Of a DNA stretch of 64,000 bases, positions 43,584 through 53,757 are shown piece after piece; the first letter of the stretch is position 1, and every line of letters starts with the position of its first letter. Both the position numbers and the translations under genes were made by a program. The stretch spans positions 1 through 64,000 of the forward strand of contig NZ_FOPC01000017.1 of NCBI RefSeq assembly GCF_900113375.1. Reading direction: 5' to 3'. The stretch is from Algoriphagus hitonicola (GTDB lineage: Bacteria; Bacteroidota; Bacteroidia; Cytophagales; Cyclobacteriaceae). The notes below the pieces were generated by a model. It saw nothing but the letters and a program-made list of their open reading frames with translations, ran no database searches and was not told where the DNA came from.

Positions 43584-45299
43584 TTATTTGCCTTGGATTA
43601 ATTTCATCGTACTCTGAATAATCACTGCGAAAAGCATTACCGATAAACAGCCGATGGCATTATACCACAAAAATCCAATGTCCCAGTGAAAGCCAAATAG
43701 CCCTTCTCCATTTTTAAAGTGAATGATCAAAATCAATGCTTGAGAAAAAAGCGCCGCAATAAATACCCCTTGCCCTTTGATCCATTTCATCATAAATCCC
43801 ACGATAAAAATCCCAAGGATGGTTCCGTAAAACAAGGAACCCAACAAATTAACGGCTTGAATCAGGTTTTCAAAAAGCGAGGCGTAAATAGCAAATAAGA
43901 TAGCCCCTGCACCCCAAAGTGCTGTGAACAACTTGGATGAAATCACATAATGTCCATCGGTAGCCTCTTTTTTTATCGATCTTTTATAAAGGTCAATCGT
44001 AGTAGTCGAACCCAAGGAATTGAGCTCGGAAGCACTGGAGGACATAGCCGCCGAAAATATCACGGCAAACAAAAGCCCTACAATTCCCTCCGGAAGATGA
44101 TCCATCACAAAGCGCATAAATACATAATCTGTATCCCGGGTTTCAGCTACCGGATCATTTTTGACAATTAACTCTTTTACCTCATCCCGAATTACTTCCT
44201 GCTCTTCCTTGAGTGATTGGAGTTTGGTGCTAAACTCCGATGCATTTTCATCATTTCCACTCTCAATCGCTTCTAGCATCGAAAGATACTCGGCCTTACT
44301 TTGCTCAAAATTCTCCGTATATCGATTTTCCAAGAGCGCAAAATCATCTGAAAACTCACTGTTTTTTAGCTTTTCGGTTTGAACCATATTAAAGACAACC
44401 GGCGGCTGATAAAACTGGTAAAAAACAAACACCATCACCCCGATAAAAAGAATGATAAACTGCATGGGGATTTTTAGAAATCCATTCATAATCAATCCCA
44501 TTCGGCTTTGAGAGAGGGTCTGACCGGATAGATAGCGCTGAACCTGACTTTGGTCAGCTCCGAAATAGGAAAGGAAAAGAAAGACGGCAGCTGTCATTCC
44601 AGACCAGACATTGTAGCGATCGGAAGGATCAAATTCAAAGTTGACAATATTGAGTTTTTCCATTTTCCCGGCCACGTGTAGCGCCTCAGTAAAGGAAACA
44701 GGCAATAAATTGAGCACGATGATACCTGCTAAAATCATTCCGCCCATCATGACGGCCATTTGTTGTTTTTGCGTAATGGACACAGCTTTGGTTCCACCCG
44801 AAACCGTATAAATAATCACCACCGCCCCAATAAAAATTACGGTCCAGGTCAAATTCCAACCCAATAAGGTCGAGAGGATAATCGCTGGAGCATAGATGGT
44901 AATCCCCGAAGCCAAACCCCGCTGAATAATAAACAACAAAGCCGCTAAGGTTCTGGTCTTCAGATCAAATCGATTTTCCAGATATTCGTAGGCCGTATAA
45001 ACTTTAAGCTTGTAATAAATAGGAATGAAAAAAACCGATATGATAATCATCGCTAGTGGCAAACCAAAGTAGAATTGAATAAATCCCATTCCACTTTCGT
45101 AAGCTTGCCCAGGAGTACTTAGAAAGGTAATCGCTGAGGCTTGTGTGGCCATGATGGAAAGTCCAATGGTCCACCAGTTCATCGAATTTCCTCCTCTTAG
45201 GTATGAATCCAGATTTTTTTTGCCTCGGGTTTTATAAATCCCGTAAATGGCAATGGTCCCCAGCGTACCAAATAAAACAATCCAATCGAGCGCGCTCAT
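43584..45299 (-). CDS. Sodium/solute symporter (SSS family)
   Basis: The 571-residue protein has about fourteen hydrophobic segments. Family features are visible: DSYLRGGNSMNWWTIGLSIMATQASAITFLSTPGQAY near the N-terminus and AVIFSAAMSSSASELNSLGSTTTIDLYKR in the second half. The start ATG 45299 overlaps the stop of a small upstream membrane gene (ATGA). An insert of about 75 residues (about 300-385) is polar and coiled-coil-like (FEQSKAEYLSMLEAIESGNDENASEF, EEQEVIRDEVKEL), not found in basic SSS members. The neighbouring PIG-L deacetylase suggests a sugar or amino-sugar substrate, but the substrate cannot be told from sequence. Confidence 0.92.
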   Translation of the reverse strand: MSALDWIVLFGTLGTIAIYGIYKTRGKKNLDSYLRGGNSMNWWTIGLSIMATQASAITFLSTPGQAYESGMGFIQFYFGLPLAMIIISVFFIPIYYKLKVYTAYEYLENRFDLKTRTLAALLFIIQRGLASGITIYAPAIILSTLLGWNLTWTVIFIGAVVIIYTVSGGTKAVSITQKQQMAVMMGGMILAGIIVLNLLPVSFTEALHVAGKMEKLNIVNFEFDPSDRYNVWSGMTAAVFLFLSYFGADQSQVQRYLSGQTLSQSRMGLIMNGFLKIPMQFIILFIGVMVFVFYQFYQPPVVFNMVQTEKLKNSEFSDDFALLENRYTENFEQSKAEYLSMLEAIESGNDENASEFSTKLQSLKEEQEVIRDEVKELIVKNDPVAETRDTDYVFMRFVMDHLPEGIVGLLFAVIFSAAMSSSASELNSLGSTTTIDLYKRSIKKEATDGHYVISSKLFTALWGAGAILFAIYASLFENLIQAVNLLGSLFYGTILGIFIVGFMMKWIKGQGVFIAALFSQALILIIHFKNGEGLFGFHWDIGFLWYNAIGCLSVMLFAVIIQSTMKLIQGK

Positions 45300-45400
45300 G
45301 AAAAAGCCTTCATTAACCAATAAAACAAGCCGATCTGAAGGACTAAAAGTCCCATGAGGCCCAAATAAAGATTTGTCCAGTTAACTTTCTTTTCTTCCAT
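45296..45400 (-). CDS. 34-residue single-helix membrane protein
   Basis: This small gene reads M-E-E-K-K-V-N-W-T and then NLYLGLMGLLVLQIGLFYWL, a single transmembrane helix, ending MKAFS. Its ATG shares one base with the stop of the PIG-L gene (TAATG) and its TGA overlaps the symporter start (ATGA). That double coupling and the clean helix after a charged start make it a real gene rather than chance. By analogy with the small subunits of some sodium symporters it may be an accessory of the SSS protein; this is inference, and it is shorter than the known subunits. Confidence 0.7.
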   Translation of the reverse strand: MEEKKVNWTNLYLGLMGLLVLQIGLFYWLMKAFS

Positions 45401-47868
45401 TAGGGTTGATCGATCATGTTGATGAATAATTTGATGGCTCCTGGCACTCCTGCCGGCAACTGCCTGAAAAACGACAATCCGGTATAAACATAAGTACCTT
45501 CTCCATACTTTCCATAAATCAGAGATCCGGTTTTTGGATCTTCCTCCGGGTCATTCATGACAAAGGGAGTACTGTATTGCTCATCAAGATCTCCTGCAAA
45601 ATACAATCCCCGCTCCTGAATCCAACCTTCAAAATCCGCTGACTGAATGGGATTTGGTCCTTTTAGCAATGGATGCTCAAAATCAGCAGTCACCTCCGCT
45701 GATTCCACGGCTACTCTATCCCTCGTGATGCTAAATGGGAAAGGCCCAAGTTGCGTGGTCAAAAGCGGAGAAGATGTATTGTATTGGACGATCAAATTTC
45801 CTCCGGATCGAACATAGCCCATCATGGATTGCTGGTTGGTGGCCAAGTCTGAGTTGACATTGTATGCTCTGATGCCCACTATGATCGTTTTAAATTGAGA
45901 AAGATAATCCACAGTATAATCTGAGGGACCGATCATCGTGACAGAATATCCCAAGGCTTGGAGCACAGCAGGCACATCATCCCCTGCACCGGGAATGTAC
46001 CCGATTCGCTCTCCGGAAATCTCCCAATCCGCTTCAATAAGCGAGATCAGTGCCGGCTGAAAATAAGTGAGATTAGGGATATGATCGTAAATGATCCGAT
46101 TGGTAATCTGATCAAAAAGCCGACTGTCTTCTGTTTTATAAACCGCTCTGATTGATTTTTTGCCAGGCTTATCCTTTATAAATTGGACTTGATAAATCCG
46201 CTGCTTTCTATAGGAATCATCCCTTACTTCTAGAATTCTAAAATTTTCTGACTTTAATCCTTCAAAAACCAATTCCCCGTCTTTAATCCTATCCCGGAAG
46301 TTTACCGTGACGGTGACTTCTCCCGGTTTATCGGAAAGATTGAAAACGGTGAACTTTGATAAGGAAAGATCAATTTCGGGAACAATGGCAAAAGGCTGCT
46401 TTACCTCCCCGTTTACCTGATCATTGTATTTGAACATCAACGGAACCTTTACCAAAAACTCTTGTCCTTCAACAGTAAATGACATTTCTGATTGGATAGC
46501 CGCTGGATTAAAAGCATCCCCAATTTTGAGTTGATCGGTCACCGGATACATCGGACCATCAAGGTAATTTTCCAGCCAATAAGGCTGTGAAAAAGGGGTT
46601 TTCGGAGGAATGTTCGCTTTGACGGGAAGTCGAAGGGGTTGATTGTTGCTTACCGAGGCATTGCTCTCAGGGTTGAAAGTTTCCCCAAAAAGCTGAATCG
46701 AAAGATTAGAAACTTCAAAATCAGAGGGATTATTGAATACTAATTCTCCTGTGATTTCTGCTCCTGGAAATCCCGTTTCCTTTCGACTATTAAATTCAAA
46801 ATCCAGCCCTAAGGCATGAATCACCAATTGGTCCAAGGTCTTCAATTTTTCTTCAAACCAAATCTCATCTACCGCTTCATTCAATAATCTTTCTCTTAAT
46901 TTCAATAAATCAGATGCTATGGCTGAAGGATTTGTAAAATCGTAATCCTCGATTATCTGATCAATCGCAGCTTCAATTTCATCCCCGTTAGATAAGCTTT
47001 CCCAGCGGTTTTGAACCCCATCAAAAGGACTTTCAGAAAAGGGTTCTCCTTTGATAAATTGGATATGATCCACGGCCTCGCCGATTCCGGCTGTGGAACC
47101 GAAACCTTGAGATTTGTGCATAGTCCGGCTATCAGCAGCGATCTGAGCGTAACTTTTTCCCAAAATAGGATTGAAATTACCCGTCTGAAATTCATGATAA
47201 ATTTTCCCTTCCTCGGGTTCAAATTCTCCTCGGAAATTATACGCATTCCAAAAAATCCGTTTGGGCGACCAGCTTTCCACATATTGAAGTTGTTCGGGAA
47301 AAGCATCCGAGTTACCGGCTAAGTCAAAGGCTTCTTCGGCCATTATCGCAGAAGTCGTGTGATGACCATGAGTAACGCCGGGAATGGTATTGAAGCGGGT
47401 GATGATAATGTCCGGGCGGAATCTCCGAATCACCCAGACCACATCCGAAAGGATCGTTTCCCGGTCCCAATTCTGTAAGGTTTCATTGGGATTTTTGCTA
47501 AACCCAAAATCCTTTGCACGGGTAAAAAACTGTCTTCCTCCATCCGTTTCCCGGGCTTTTAGGAGTTCTTGAGTTCTGATTTGCCCCAAGCCTATTCCTA
47601 ATTCCGAACCGATCAAATTTTGGCCTCCATCTCCTCTCGTCAAACTCAAATAACCCACTTGGGCTTTGAGTTCATTTGCCAAAAAGGCGATTAAACGAGT
47701 GTTTTCATCATCGGGGTGGGCAGCTACGTAGAGAACTCGCTTGGTTTCTTTAAACTTTAATAATTCATGATAAATTTCAGCTGAGGAAAGGGACTGAGCA
47801 GAGATGGTATGAAAAATCGCCCCACAGAAAATCAGCAGGATCATTTTCATAGATTTCAGGTTTATCAT
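45400..47868 (-). CDS. Exported PIG-L family deacetylase, multidomain
   Basis: The protein of about 822 residues has a signal peptide (MINLKSMKMILLIFCGAIFHTISAQ). The start could be either of two close ATGs (47868 or 47850). The PIG-L/LmbE domain follows, with zinc-binding AHPDDEN near residue 52 and PGVTHGHHTT near 165, and the loop SLTRGDGGQNLIGSELG. The C-terminal two thirds are beta-rich and end with a segment like a glutamine-amidotransferase-type fold (YTVDYLSQFKTIIVGIRAYNVN, YVRSGGNLIVQYN). PIG-L enzymes remove N-acetyl groups from amino sugars; the exported form should act in the periplasm. The small membrane gene and a symporter follow without gaps. Confidence 0.9.
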   Translation of the reverse strand: MINLKSMKMILLIFCGAIFHTISAQSLSSAEIYHELLKFKETKRVLYVAAHPDDENTRLIAFLANELKAQVGYLSLTRGDGGQNLIGSELGIGLGQIRTQELLKARETDGGRQFFTRAKDFGFSKNPNETLQNWDRETILSDVVWVIRRFRPDIIITRFNTIPGVTHGHHTTSAIMAEEAFDLAGNSDAFPEQLQYVESWSPKRIFWNAYNFRGEFEPEEGKIYHEFQTGNFNPILGKSYAQIAADSRTMHKSQGFGSTAGIGEAVDHIQFIKGEPFSESPFDGVQNRWESLSNGDEIEAAIDQIIEDYDFTNPSAIASDLLKLRERLLNEAVDEIWFEEKLKTLDQLVIHALGLDFEFNSRKETGFPGAEITGELVFNNPSDFEVSNLSIQLFGETFNPESNASVSNNQPLRLPVKANIPPKTPFSQPYWLENYLDGPMYPVTDQLKIGDAFNPAAIQSEMSFTVEGQEFLVKVPLMFKYNDQVNGEVKQPFAIVPEIDLSLSKFTVFNLSDKPGEVTVTVNFRDRIKDGELVFEGLKSENFRILEVRDDSYRKQRIYQVQFIKDKPGKKSIRAVYKTEDSRLFDQITNRIIYDHIPNLTYFQPALISLIEADWEISGERIGYIPGAGDDVPAVLQALGYSVTMIGPSDYTVDYLSQFKTIIVGIRAYNVNSDLATNQQSMMGYVRSGGNLIVQYNTSSPLLTTQLGPFPFSITRDRVAVESAEVTADFEHPLLKGPNPIQSADFEGWIQERGLYFAGDLDEQYSTPFVMNDPEEDPKTGSLIYGKYGEGTYVYTGLSFFRQLPAGVPGAIKLFINMIDQP

Positions 47869-48070
47869 AGATGGTTTAACTATTCTTCCCGAAACTAGCC
47901 GAAGCAGCATTCAAATAAAAATTTTTTGTGATCAGTGGAGACCTTTTCATTCTAAATCAAGGATTTAAAGGCTTTGGTATTCTCACAAGGATTTTAGAAT
48001 AGCTAAATGAATCCTGATAATGGATTAAAGCTTTTAATAAAGCTGAAAAAACTTTTATTCTTCCATCATT

Positions 48071-48107
48071 AAAAAAGGCCGGGCTAGTTACTTGACCCGG
48101 CCTTTTT
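48071..48107 (-). terminator. Intrinsic terminator of the GapN-like gene
   Basis: AAAAAGGCCGGG (48072-48083) pairs perfectly with CCCGGCCTTTTT (48096-48107). On the minus strand the U-run follows the stem, so it ends the gene stopping at 48110. The 200 bases between here and the PIG-L start hold no gene and should contain the promoter of the PIG-L operon. Confidence 0.88.
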
Positions 48108-48109
48108 AA

Positions 48110-49720
48110 TTAAAATATAAATTTGGTACTTAGGAAGTTTGACTCTTGATCGGTGATAATTTCATTCAAGAGATGTTTGTTTTCCTCCGTGAGCTTTGCA
48201 GCAACTAAGGATCGGATACTAAAAGATCTGAGTGCATCCGAAACGGAAAGTGTACCCTCGGCACTGTCTTTTCGACCTGTGAACGGAAACACATCCGGGC
48301 CTCGTTGGCATTGGGAATTGATATTTACCCGACTGACTTGATTCACGAGTGGATCGATTAATTTGGAAAGTTCCTCCGGGTCGCTGCTAAACAAACTCAC
48401 CTGCTGACCATGTGGAGATTCTATCAAATATTCGATCGGTTCTTCGATCCTCAAAAAAGGAAGCACGGGAATAATCGGTCCAAACTGCTCTTCTCGGTAG
48501 AGTTTCATTTTTTCTGTGACCGGATAAACGACCGCGGGATAGACAAAGGATTCATTGGTTTCTCCCCCATGTTCGTTAAGGATTTTTGCTCCATGCTTTT
48601 CAGCATCTTTCAGACAGTCCTGCAAGTAATGAGGTTTTTGAGGCTCCGGAAGGGGGGTAATATTCACCCCATTTTCCCATGGCATTCCTACTTTTAGTTT
48701 GCCAATGGCCTCTACCAGTTTCTTGTTAAATTCATCCACGATAGACTTATGGACAAAAATGATTTTAAGTGCGGTACAGCGTTGACCATTGAAGGACAAG
48801 GATCCGGTAATGCATTCTTTCACGGCCAAGTCCAAGTCAGCATTCGCCGTGACGATTGCCGCATTTTTGGCATCCAATCCCAAAATAGCCCGAAGGCGAT
48901 TTACTTTAGGATGGAGTTTTTTAAGTTGGTCGGCTACTTTGCTGGAACCGATCAATGTCAAAACATTGATTCGCCCAGACTTCATCAGTGGCGGGATAAT
49001 ATCTGCACCACGTCCATATACAGAATTGACTACGCCTTTTGGAAAACATTCTGCAAAAGCCTCAAGAAGTGGGAAATGCAATAATGAACCATGTTTTGGC
49101 GGCTTAAACAAGACAGTATTTCCCATGATCAAAGCAGGAATAAGCGTGGTATAGGTTTCATTTAGCGGATAGTTAAACGGTCCCATACAGAGCACCACCC
49201 CAAGAGGAGAGCGTCGAATCTGCGCTGCAATACCATCAACGATCTGAAATCCAGAAGATTGTCGATCCAGGTCTTTAAGAGCGTCTACTGTCGCATAAAT
49301 GTACTCCACTGTCCGGTCAAATTCCTTCAAAGAATCTGAATAGGACTTACCGATCTCCCAGAGAATAAGTTTGGCTACTTCTTCCCGCTTTTCGATCATT
49401 CGTTGGGTAAACTTTTCGATGCATTTGATCCGGTCAGCTACCGACATCGTAGGCCATTCGCCTCTTCCATTGTCATAGGCATGCTCTGCGGCATCCAGTG
49501 CTTCCAGTGCTTCTTTTTCACCACAGACAGGATAGGAGCCTACCAAGACTCGGGTTGGTCCTGATTTTTTTTCAACGCAGATGGGAGAAAAAACATCGTG
49601 GGATTTTCCTTTCCAGACTTTCATGAGTCCATTGGACAAATAGGTTTTTTGTCGAAGTGGCTCCTTCAGGCGAAAGGATTCAGGAATTTGATCTTCCTTG
49701 GGGAATTGTAACTCTTTCAT
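48110..49720 (-). CDS. GapN-like NADP-dependent aldehyde dehydrogenase
   Basis: The 536-residue protein is an aldehyde dehydrogenase closest in style to non-phosphorylating glyceraldehyde-3-phosphate dehydrogenase (GapN), which makes 3-phosphoglycerate and NADPH. GPFNYPLNETYTTLIPALIMGN and LFKPPKHG (near 175-210) belong to the cofactor domain, the catalytic Cys lies in FNGQRCTALK (near 318), and the C-terminal FTGRKDSAEGTLSVSDALRSFSIR is typical of GapN. The motif that normally reads ELGGK reads LGLDAK (near 282), so the usual Glu is replaced or shifted. It is a single gene with its own terminator. A broader aldehyde role remains possible. Confidence 0.82.
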   Translation of the reverse strand: MKELQFPKEDQIPESFRLKEPLRQKTYLSNGLMKVWKGKSHDVFSPICVEKKSGPTRVLVGSYPVCGEKEALEALDAAEHAYDNGRGEWPTMSVADRIKCIEKFTQRMIEKREEVAKLILWEIGKSYSDSLKEFDRTVEYIYATVDALKDLDRQSSGFQIVDGIAAQIRRSPLGVVLCMGPFNYPLNETYTTLIPALIMGNTVLFKPPKHGSLLHFPLLEAFAECFPKGVVNSVYGRGADIIPPLMKSGRINVLTLIGSSKVADQLKKLHPKVNRLRAILGLDAKNAAIVTANADLDLAVKECITGSLSFNGQRCTALKIIFVHKSIVDEFNKKLVEAIGKLKVGMPWENGVNITPLPEPQKPHYLQDCLKDAEKHGAKILNEHGGETNESFVYPAVVYPVTEKMKLYREEQFGPIIPVLPFLRIEEPIEYLIESPHGQQVSLFSSDPEELSKLIDPLVNQVSRVNINSQCQRGPDVFPFTGRKDSAEGTLSVSDALRSFSIRSLVAAKLTEENKHLLNEIITDQESNFLSTKFIF

Positions 49721-49845
49721 GAAATTAGCTTTGGTACAATTAGGCTTATTGGAATATTAATAGGTTTGAAAGAATAAAATTGCCTATTAATTCAATTAAA
49801 ACCAATTAAACCCAAAGATTAGAAATTTGATGTGACATGGGGCAC

Positions 49846-49880
49846 AAAAAAAGGTTGTCCCTGGAGAGACAACCTTTTTT
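49846..49880 (-). terminator. Intrinsic terminator of the TPR gene
   Basis: A perfect stem, AAAAAAGGTTGTC (ending 49859) with GACAACCTTTTTT (49868-49880), encloses the eight-base loop CCTGGAGA. It lies 21 bases downstream of the minus-strand TPR stop. Confidence 0.9.
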
Positions 49881-49901
49881 ACTAATGAATGTTTGTTAAA
49901 A

Positions 49902-51110
49902 TCAACCTTCTTCCATCCAGTTTGGACCGAGAAGTTCGATCAGTTTTTGGTTATACTTTTCTGCCTCTTCGGCATTTTTCAAACGCGAGTGAATCTGGAA
50001 CAAAATAGCCATGACATCGGTATCTTCTGGACGAATCTCCAATGATTTTTCGAAATATGGAACAGCGTCATCGTAATAGCCGTTAATCGTTGCTCCCATT
50101 TCGTCGGATCTTTTTTCCCATTCCTCATCAGAAAGTGCATTTAGCTCCGTCATCACCTCTTTGGCCATTTCAAGCAATAAAGCGCCCGTGTAATAGTTTC
50201 CTTCATAGAATTCCGGATCCACTTCCACTGACTTTTTGTAATCGGCCAAAGCACCTTCGATGTCACCAGACTGCTCTTTCAAATAACCTGATCTCAAAAG
50301 GATCGCAGTGTTTTCTGGATCTTTTTTCAATGCCTCATTGATTTGAGCCATCGCTTCGTCCATTTTATTCAATTGCAAAAGCAACTGAATCTCATATTCC
50401 GCCAAAACTTTATCCTCAGGATATTCTTCTCTTGCGTTTTTAACCAATTCGTAAGCACCTTCAGAATCCTCCTCAGCACTTGCGATTTGGATCATGGTGT
50501 AATACGCGTTGAGTTTATTGTATTCAGGAATTTCAAACAAAAGGTTGAAGTGTTTTTTCGCATCTTCAGTTCTTCCAAGTTCATTTGCCAAGAACCCGGC
50601 ATTGTAATGAATAGTAGTATCCATTTGATCAATCTCTCCCGCTAGGTTGAAATATTCATAGGCCATCTCCAAATCTTCATTTTCATAGCTTCTGATGGCT
50701 TTGTCAAATGAAGTGTTTTTCAAGGTGAAAATGGAATACGGCCGTAAGTTGTCAGGAACGCCTGTCACATCGTCAGCATAAACATCTTTTCCTACTCCGT
50801 CTTCTTTATTGGAACCAGCCATTTCGAAGGTTTTGAAAAAAGTGGCTAATGAAGCCTCTCCAATTTCAAGGTTTTCTGCATTTTGAGTTGAATCTGAACC
50901 GAACATCTTGAGCTCGATTTGAGCTTTCAAGAGGTAAGTTTCTGGTTCAGCTCCAGTCTCAGGATCCTCGATTGCTGTATTGATATCAGTAAGTGCCGCT
51001 TCCAAATCTCCAGACTTGAAGTTTTTATTAGCAGAACGTACTACTTTCTTTTGTCCAAAAGCTATGGCCGTCACAGCGACCAAGGCCAACGATAGAATTA
51101 GCTTTTTCAT
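49902..51110 (-). CDS. Exported TPR protein
   Basis: The 402-residue protein begins with a signal peptide (MKKLILSLALVAVTAIAFGQ). The rest is TPR-type helix pairs: LKAQIELKMFGSDS, DLEMAYEYFNLAGEIDQMD, ILLRSGYLKEQSGDIEGALADYKKSVEVDPEFYEGNYYTGALLLE, and a final pair before LLGPNWMEEG. It should be periplasmic or surface-attached and bind other proteins. It follows gyrA by 28 bases on the same strand, so some transcription from gyrA is likely. No partner is indicated. Confidence 0.88.
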   Translation of the reverse strand: MKKLILSLALVAVTAIAFGQKKVVRSANKNFKSGDLEAALTDINTAIEDPETGAEPETYLLKAQIELKMFGSDSTQNAENLEIGEASLATFFKTFEMAGSNKEDGVGKDVYADDVTGVPDNLRPYSIFTLKNTSFDKAIRSYENEDLEMAYEYFNLAGEIDQMDTTIHYNAGFLANELGRTEDAKKHFNLLFEIPEYNKLNAYYTMIQIASAEEDSEGAYELVKNAREEYPEDKVLAEYEIQLLLQLNKMDEAMAQINEALKKDPENTAILLRSGYLKEQSGDIEGALADYKKSVEVDPEFYEGNYYTGALLLEMAKEVMTELNALSDEEWEKRSDEMGATINGYYDDAVPYFEKSLEIRPEDTDVMAILFQIHSRLKNAEEAEKYNQKLIELLGPNWMEEG

Positions 51111-51138
51111 CTAGTTACGTTTATCTTTAATTGTTTGG

Positions 51139-53661
51139 TTATTCGTTGTTTTCGGGGGTTTCTTCCGAATTATTATCTGCAATTTGTGAAGAATCTGAAT
51201 TTTCTTCTACTTCTTCTTTAGAAATTTTTTCAACGGAAGAAATCTCATCTCCTTCACCAACTTTGATCAGTCTTACTCCCTGCGTCGCCCTACCCATAAT
51301 CCGTAGCGCTTCGACAGATATTCTGATAATGATTCCCGACTTATTGATGATCATCAAATCATCGGTATCCACTACCTCCTTAATCGCTACCAAGGTCCCC
51401 GTTTTTTCGGTGGTATTCATGGCTTTAACACCTTTCCCGCCTCGGTTGGTGATTCGGTATTCGTCAAGATTGGAGCGTTTTCCGTAACCTTTCTCAGATA
51501 CTACCAAGAGGGTGGCATTTTCCTCAGACGCACATACCATGCCAACGACATAGTCATTAACATCTGTTAAGGTTATGGCTTTTACACCAGTGGCAGTCCT
51601 TCCCATTGGTCTAACTGCTGTCTCAGGAAAATGTATCGCTCGACCTGATTTTGCCGCTATGACAATGTGTTGACTACCGTTTGTCATTTCTACATTGACC
51701 AGCTGATCATCTTCCCGAATATTCAAGGCAATAATGCCATTGGAGCGAGGTCTGCTGTATTGCTCCAGCGTAGTTTTCTTGATGATCCCCTTCTTAGTAA
51801 CCATGACCAGGAAGTGATTATTTACATAATCCAGGTCATTGATATCATCCACCTGAATAATGGATCGGATTTTATCATCCGCCTGGATATTAATCAGATT
51901 TTGAATCGGTCTGCCCTTGGAAGTTTTGCTACCTTCTGGAATCGCGTAGGTTTTCAACCAAAACAGTTTGCCTTTATCGGTGAAAATCAATAAGTAATTG
52001 TGCGTAGAAGCCGTAAACAAATATTCGGTGAAATCATCCTCTTTGGTACTGACTCCTCTCGAACCTACTCCACCTCTACCTTGAGTTCTATACTCGGTCA
52101 AGGCGGTTCGTTTGATATATCCCTGATGAGAAACGGTAATGATCACTTCTTCATTTGGAATCATATCCTCATAGCTGAAATCTTCGGCATTATGCTCGAT
52201 TTCAGTTCGTCGATCATCAGCATAACGGTCCTTCATTTCTGCAAGTTCCGTCTTGATGATTTCCATCCGCTTGTCTTCGTTGGCCAGGATTTCTTTCAAT
52301 TCCTCAATCAATGCCATGATTTCCTTGTATTCTTGGATGATCTTATCCCGCTCCATTCCGGTCAAGCGCTGCAGTCTCATATCGAGAATAGCTCTTGCCT
52401 GAATTTCACTTAGTTCAAATCGCTCGATCAACCCATTTCTTGCCGTTTCCGGATCTGCTGAATTTCTAATCAAGGCAATCACTTCATCCAAATGATCTAA
52501 TGCGATCAGATACCCTTCTAAAATATGTGCCCGCTTTTCAGCCTCCCGAAGTTCATATTCTGTTCTTCTGACCACCACTTCATGGCGATGACTTACATAA
52601 TGAACTATAAGGTCCTTCAGATTAAGTGTCTGAGGGCGACCTTTTACCAAAGCCACATTATTTACTGAAAATGAGGTCTGAAGCTGCGTATGTTTGTACA
52701 GATTGTTGAGGACTACATTGGAGATCGCATCACGCTTTAATTCGTATACAATCCGCATCCCCGAACGATCAGACTCATCTCGGATCGCTGAGATCCCATC
52801 AATTTTCTTTTCGTTGATCAAGGCAGCGGTTTTTTCCACCATGTTTGCCTTATTGACCATATATGGAATTTCGGTGATAATGATCATCTCCCGGTTTCCA
52901 TTATCCTTTAATTCGATATTCGCCTTGCCTCGAACTACAATTCTTCCCCGTCCGGTTTCAAAGGCAGCTTTTACGCCATTATAGCCATAGATAATACCTC
53001 CTGTCGGAAAATCGGGAGCTATGATATGCTCCATCAGTTCGGGGATGGTGATATCTCTATTGTCAATGTAGGCGATGATCCCATCAATCACTTCCCCTAG
53101 ATTGTGCGGGGCCATGTTGGTCGCCATCCCCACGGCAATCCCAGAAGCACCATTCAGTAAAAGTGCTGGAACCTTGGCAGGAAGTACAATGGGTTCTTTC
53201 AGCGAATCATCAAAGTTGAATTGGAAATCAACGGTCTCTTTATTGATATCCACCAGCAATTCCTCGGCAATACGTCGTAGTCTAGCCTCGGTATATCGCA
53301 TGGCGGCGGCATTGTCACCATCGACAGAACCAAAGTTACCTTGACCATCCACCAAAGGATAGCGAAGTGACCAAGGCTGGGCCATTCTGACCATCGTCTC
53401 GTAAACGGCCGAATCCCCATGCGGGTGATACTTACCGAGTACTTCCCCTACGATTCTAGCAGATTTTTTATAGGGTTTGTTATGTAATACGCCCAGTTCT
53501 TGCATTCCGAAAAGAATTCTTCGGTGAACGGGCTTCAGTCCATCTCGGACATCAGGAAGTGCTCTTGAAACAATAACCGACATCGAATAATCGATGTAGG
53601 CACCGCGCATTTCCTCTTCAATGTTAATGGGAATAATGTTCTCGTGTTCTCCTTGAGCCAT
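51139..53661 (-). CDS. gyrA: DNA gyrase subunit A
   Basis: The 840-residue protein introduces negative supercoils together with GyrB. Residues around 30-60 ([24 protein letters not shown]) begin the winged-helix region. The DNA-cleaving Tyr lies in [13 protein letters not shown] (near 120). The C-terminal pinwheel carries the GyrA box as QGRGGVG (near 545), and six blade repeats follow. It ends in a short acidic tail ([21 protein letters not shown]) of the kind that modulates gyrase activity in other bacteria. The quinolone region reads [17 protein letters not shown], with Ser at the common resistance position. The GyrA box, not a ParC form, supports gyrA rather than parC. Confidence 0.96.
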   Translation of the reverse strand: MAQGEHENIIPINIEEEMRGAYIDYSMSVIVSRALPDVRDGLKPVHRRILFGMQELGVLHNKPYKKSARIVGEVLGKYHPHGDSAVYETMVRMAQPWSLRYPLVDGQGNFGSVDGDNAAAMRYTEARLRRIAEELLVDINKETVDFQFNFDDSLKEPIVLPAKVPALLLNGASGIAVGMATNMAPHNLGEVIDGIIAYIDNRDITIPELMEHIIAPDFPTGGIIYGYNGVKAAFETGRGRIVVRGKANIELKDNGNREMIIITEIPYMVNKANMVEKTAALINEKKIDGISAIRDESDRSGMRIVYELKRDAISNVVLNNLYKHTQLQTSFSVNNVALVKGRPQTLNLKDLIVHYVSHRHEVVVRRTEYELREAEKRAHILEGYLIALDHLDEVIALIRNSADPETARNGLIERFELSEIQARAILDMRLQRLTGMERDKIIQEYKEIMALIEELKEILANEDKRMEIIKTELAEMKDRYADDRRTEIEHNAEDFSYEDMIPNEEVIITVSHQGYIKRTALTEYRTQGRGGVGSRGVSTKEDDFTEYLFTASTHNYLLIFTDKGKLFWLKTYAIPEGSKTSKGRPIQNLINIQADDKIRSIIQVDDINDLDYVNNHFLVMVTKKGIIKKTTLEQYSRPRSNGIIALNIREDDQLVNVEMTNGSQHIVIAAKSGRAIHFPETAVRPMGRTATGVKAITLTDVNDYVVGMVCASEENATLLVVSEKGYGKRSNLDEYRITNRGGKGVKAMNTTEKTGTLVAIKEVVDTDDLMIINKSGIIIRISVEALRIMGRATQGVRLIKVGEGDEISSVEKISKEEVEENSDSSQIADNNSEETPENNE

Positions 53662-53757
53662 AGTATGCTATTCACAGGGTATGATAAGGCCGCAAGATAG
53701 TAAAAAGGAGGTGCTTTTGAAAAGAGAATGTGATGGTAAAAGAAGCTTATGAAGAGA

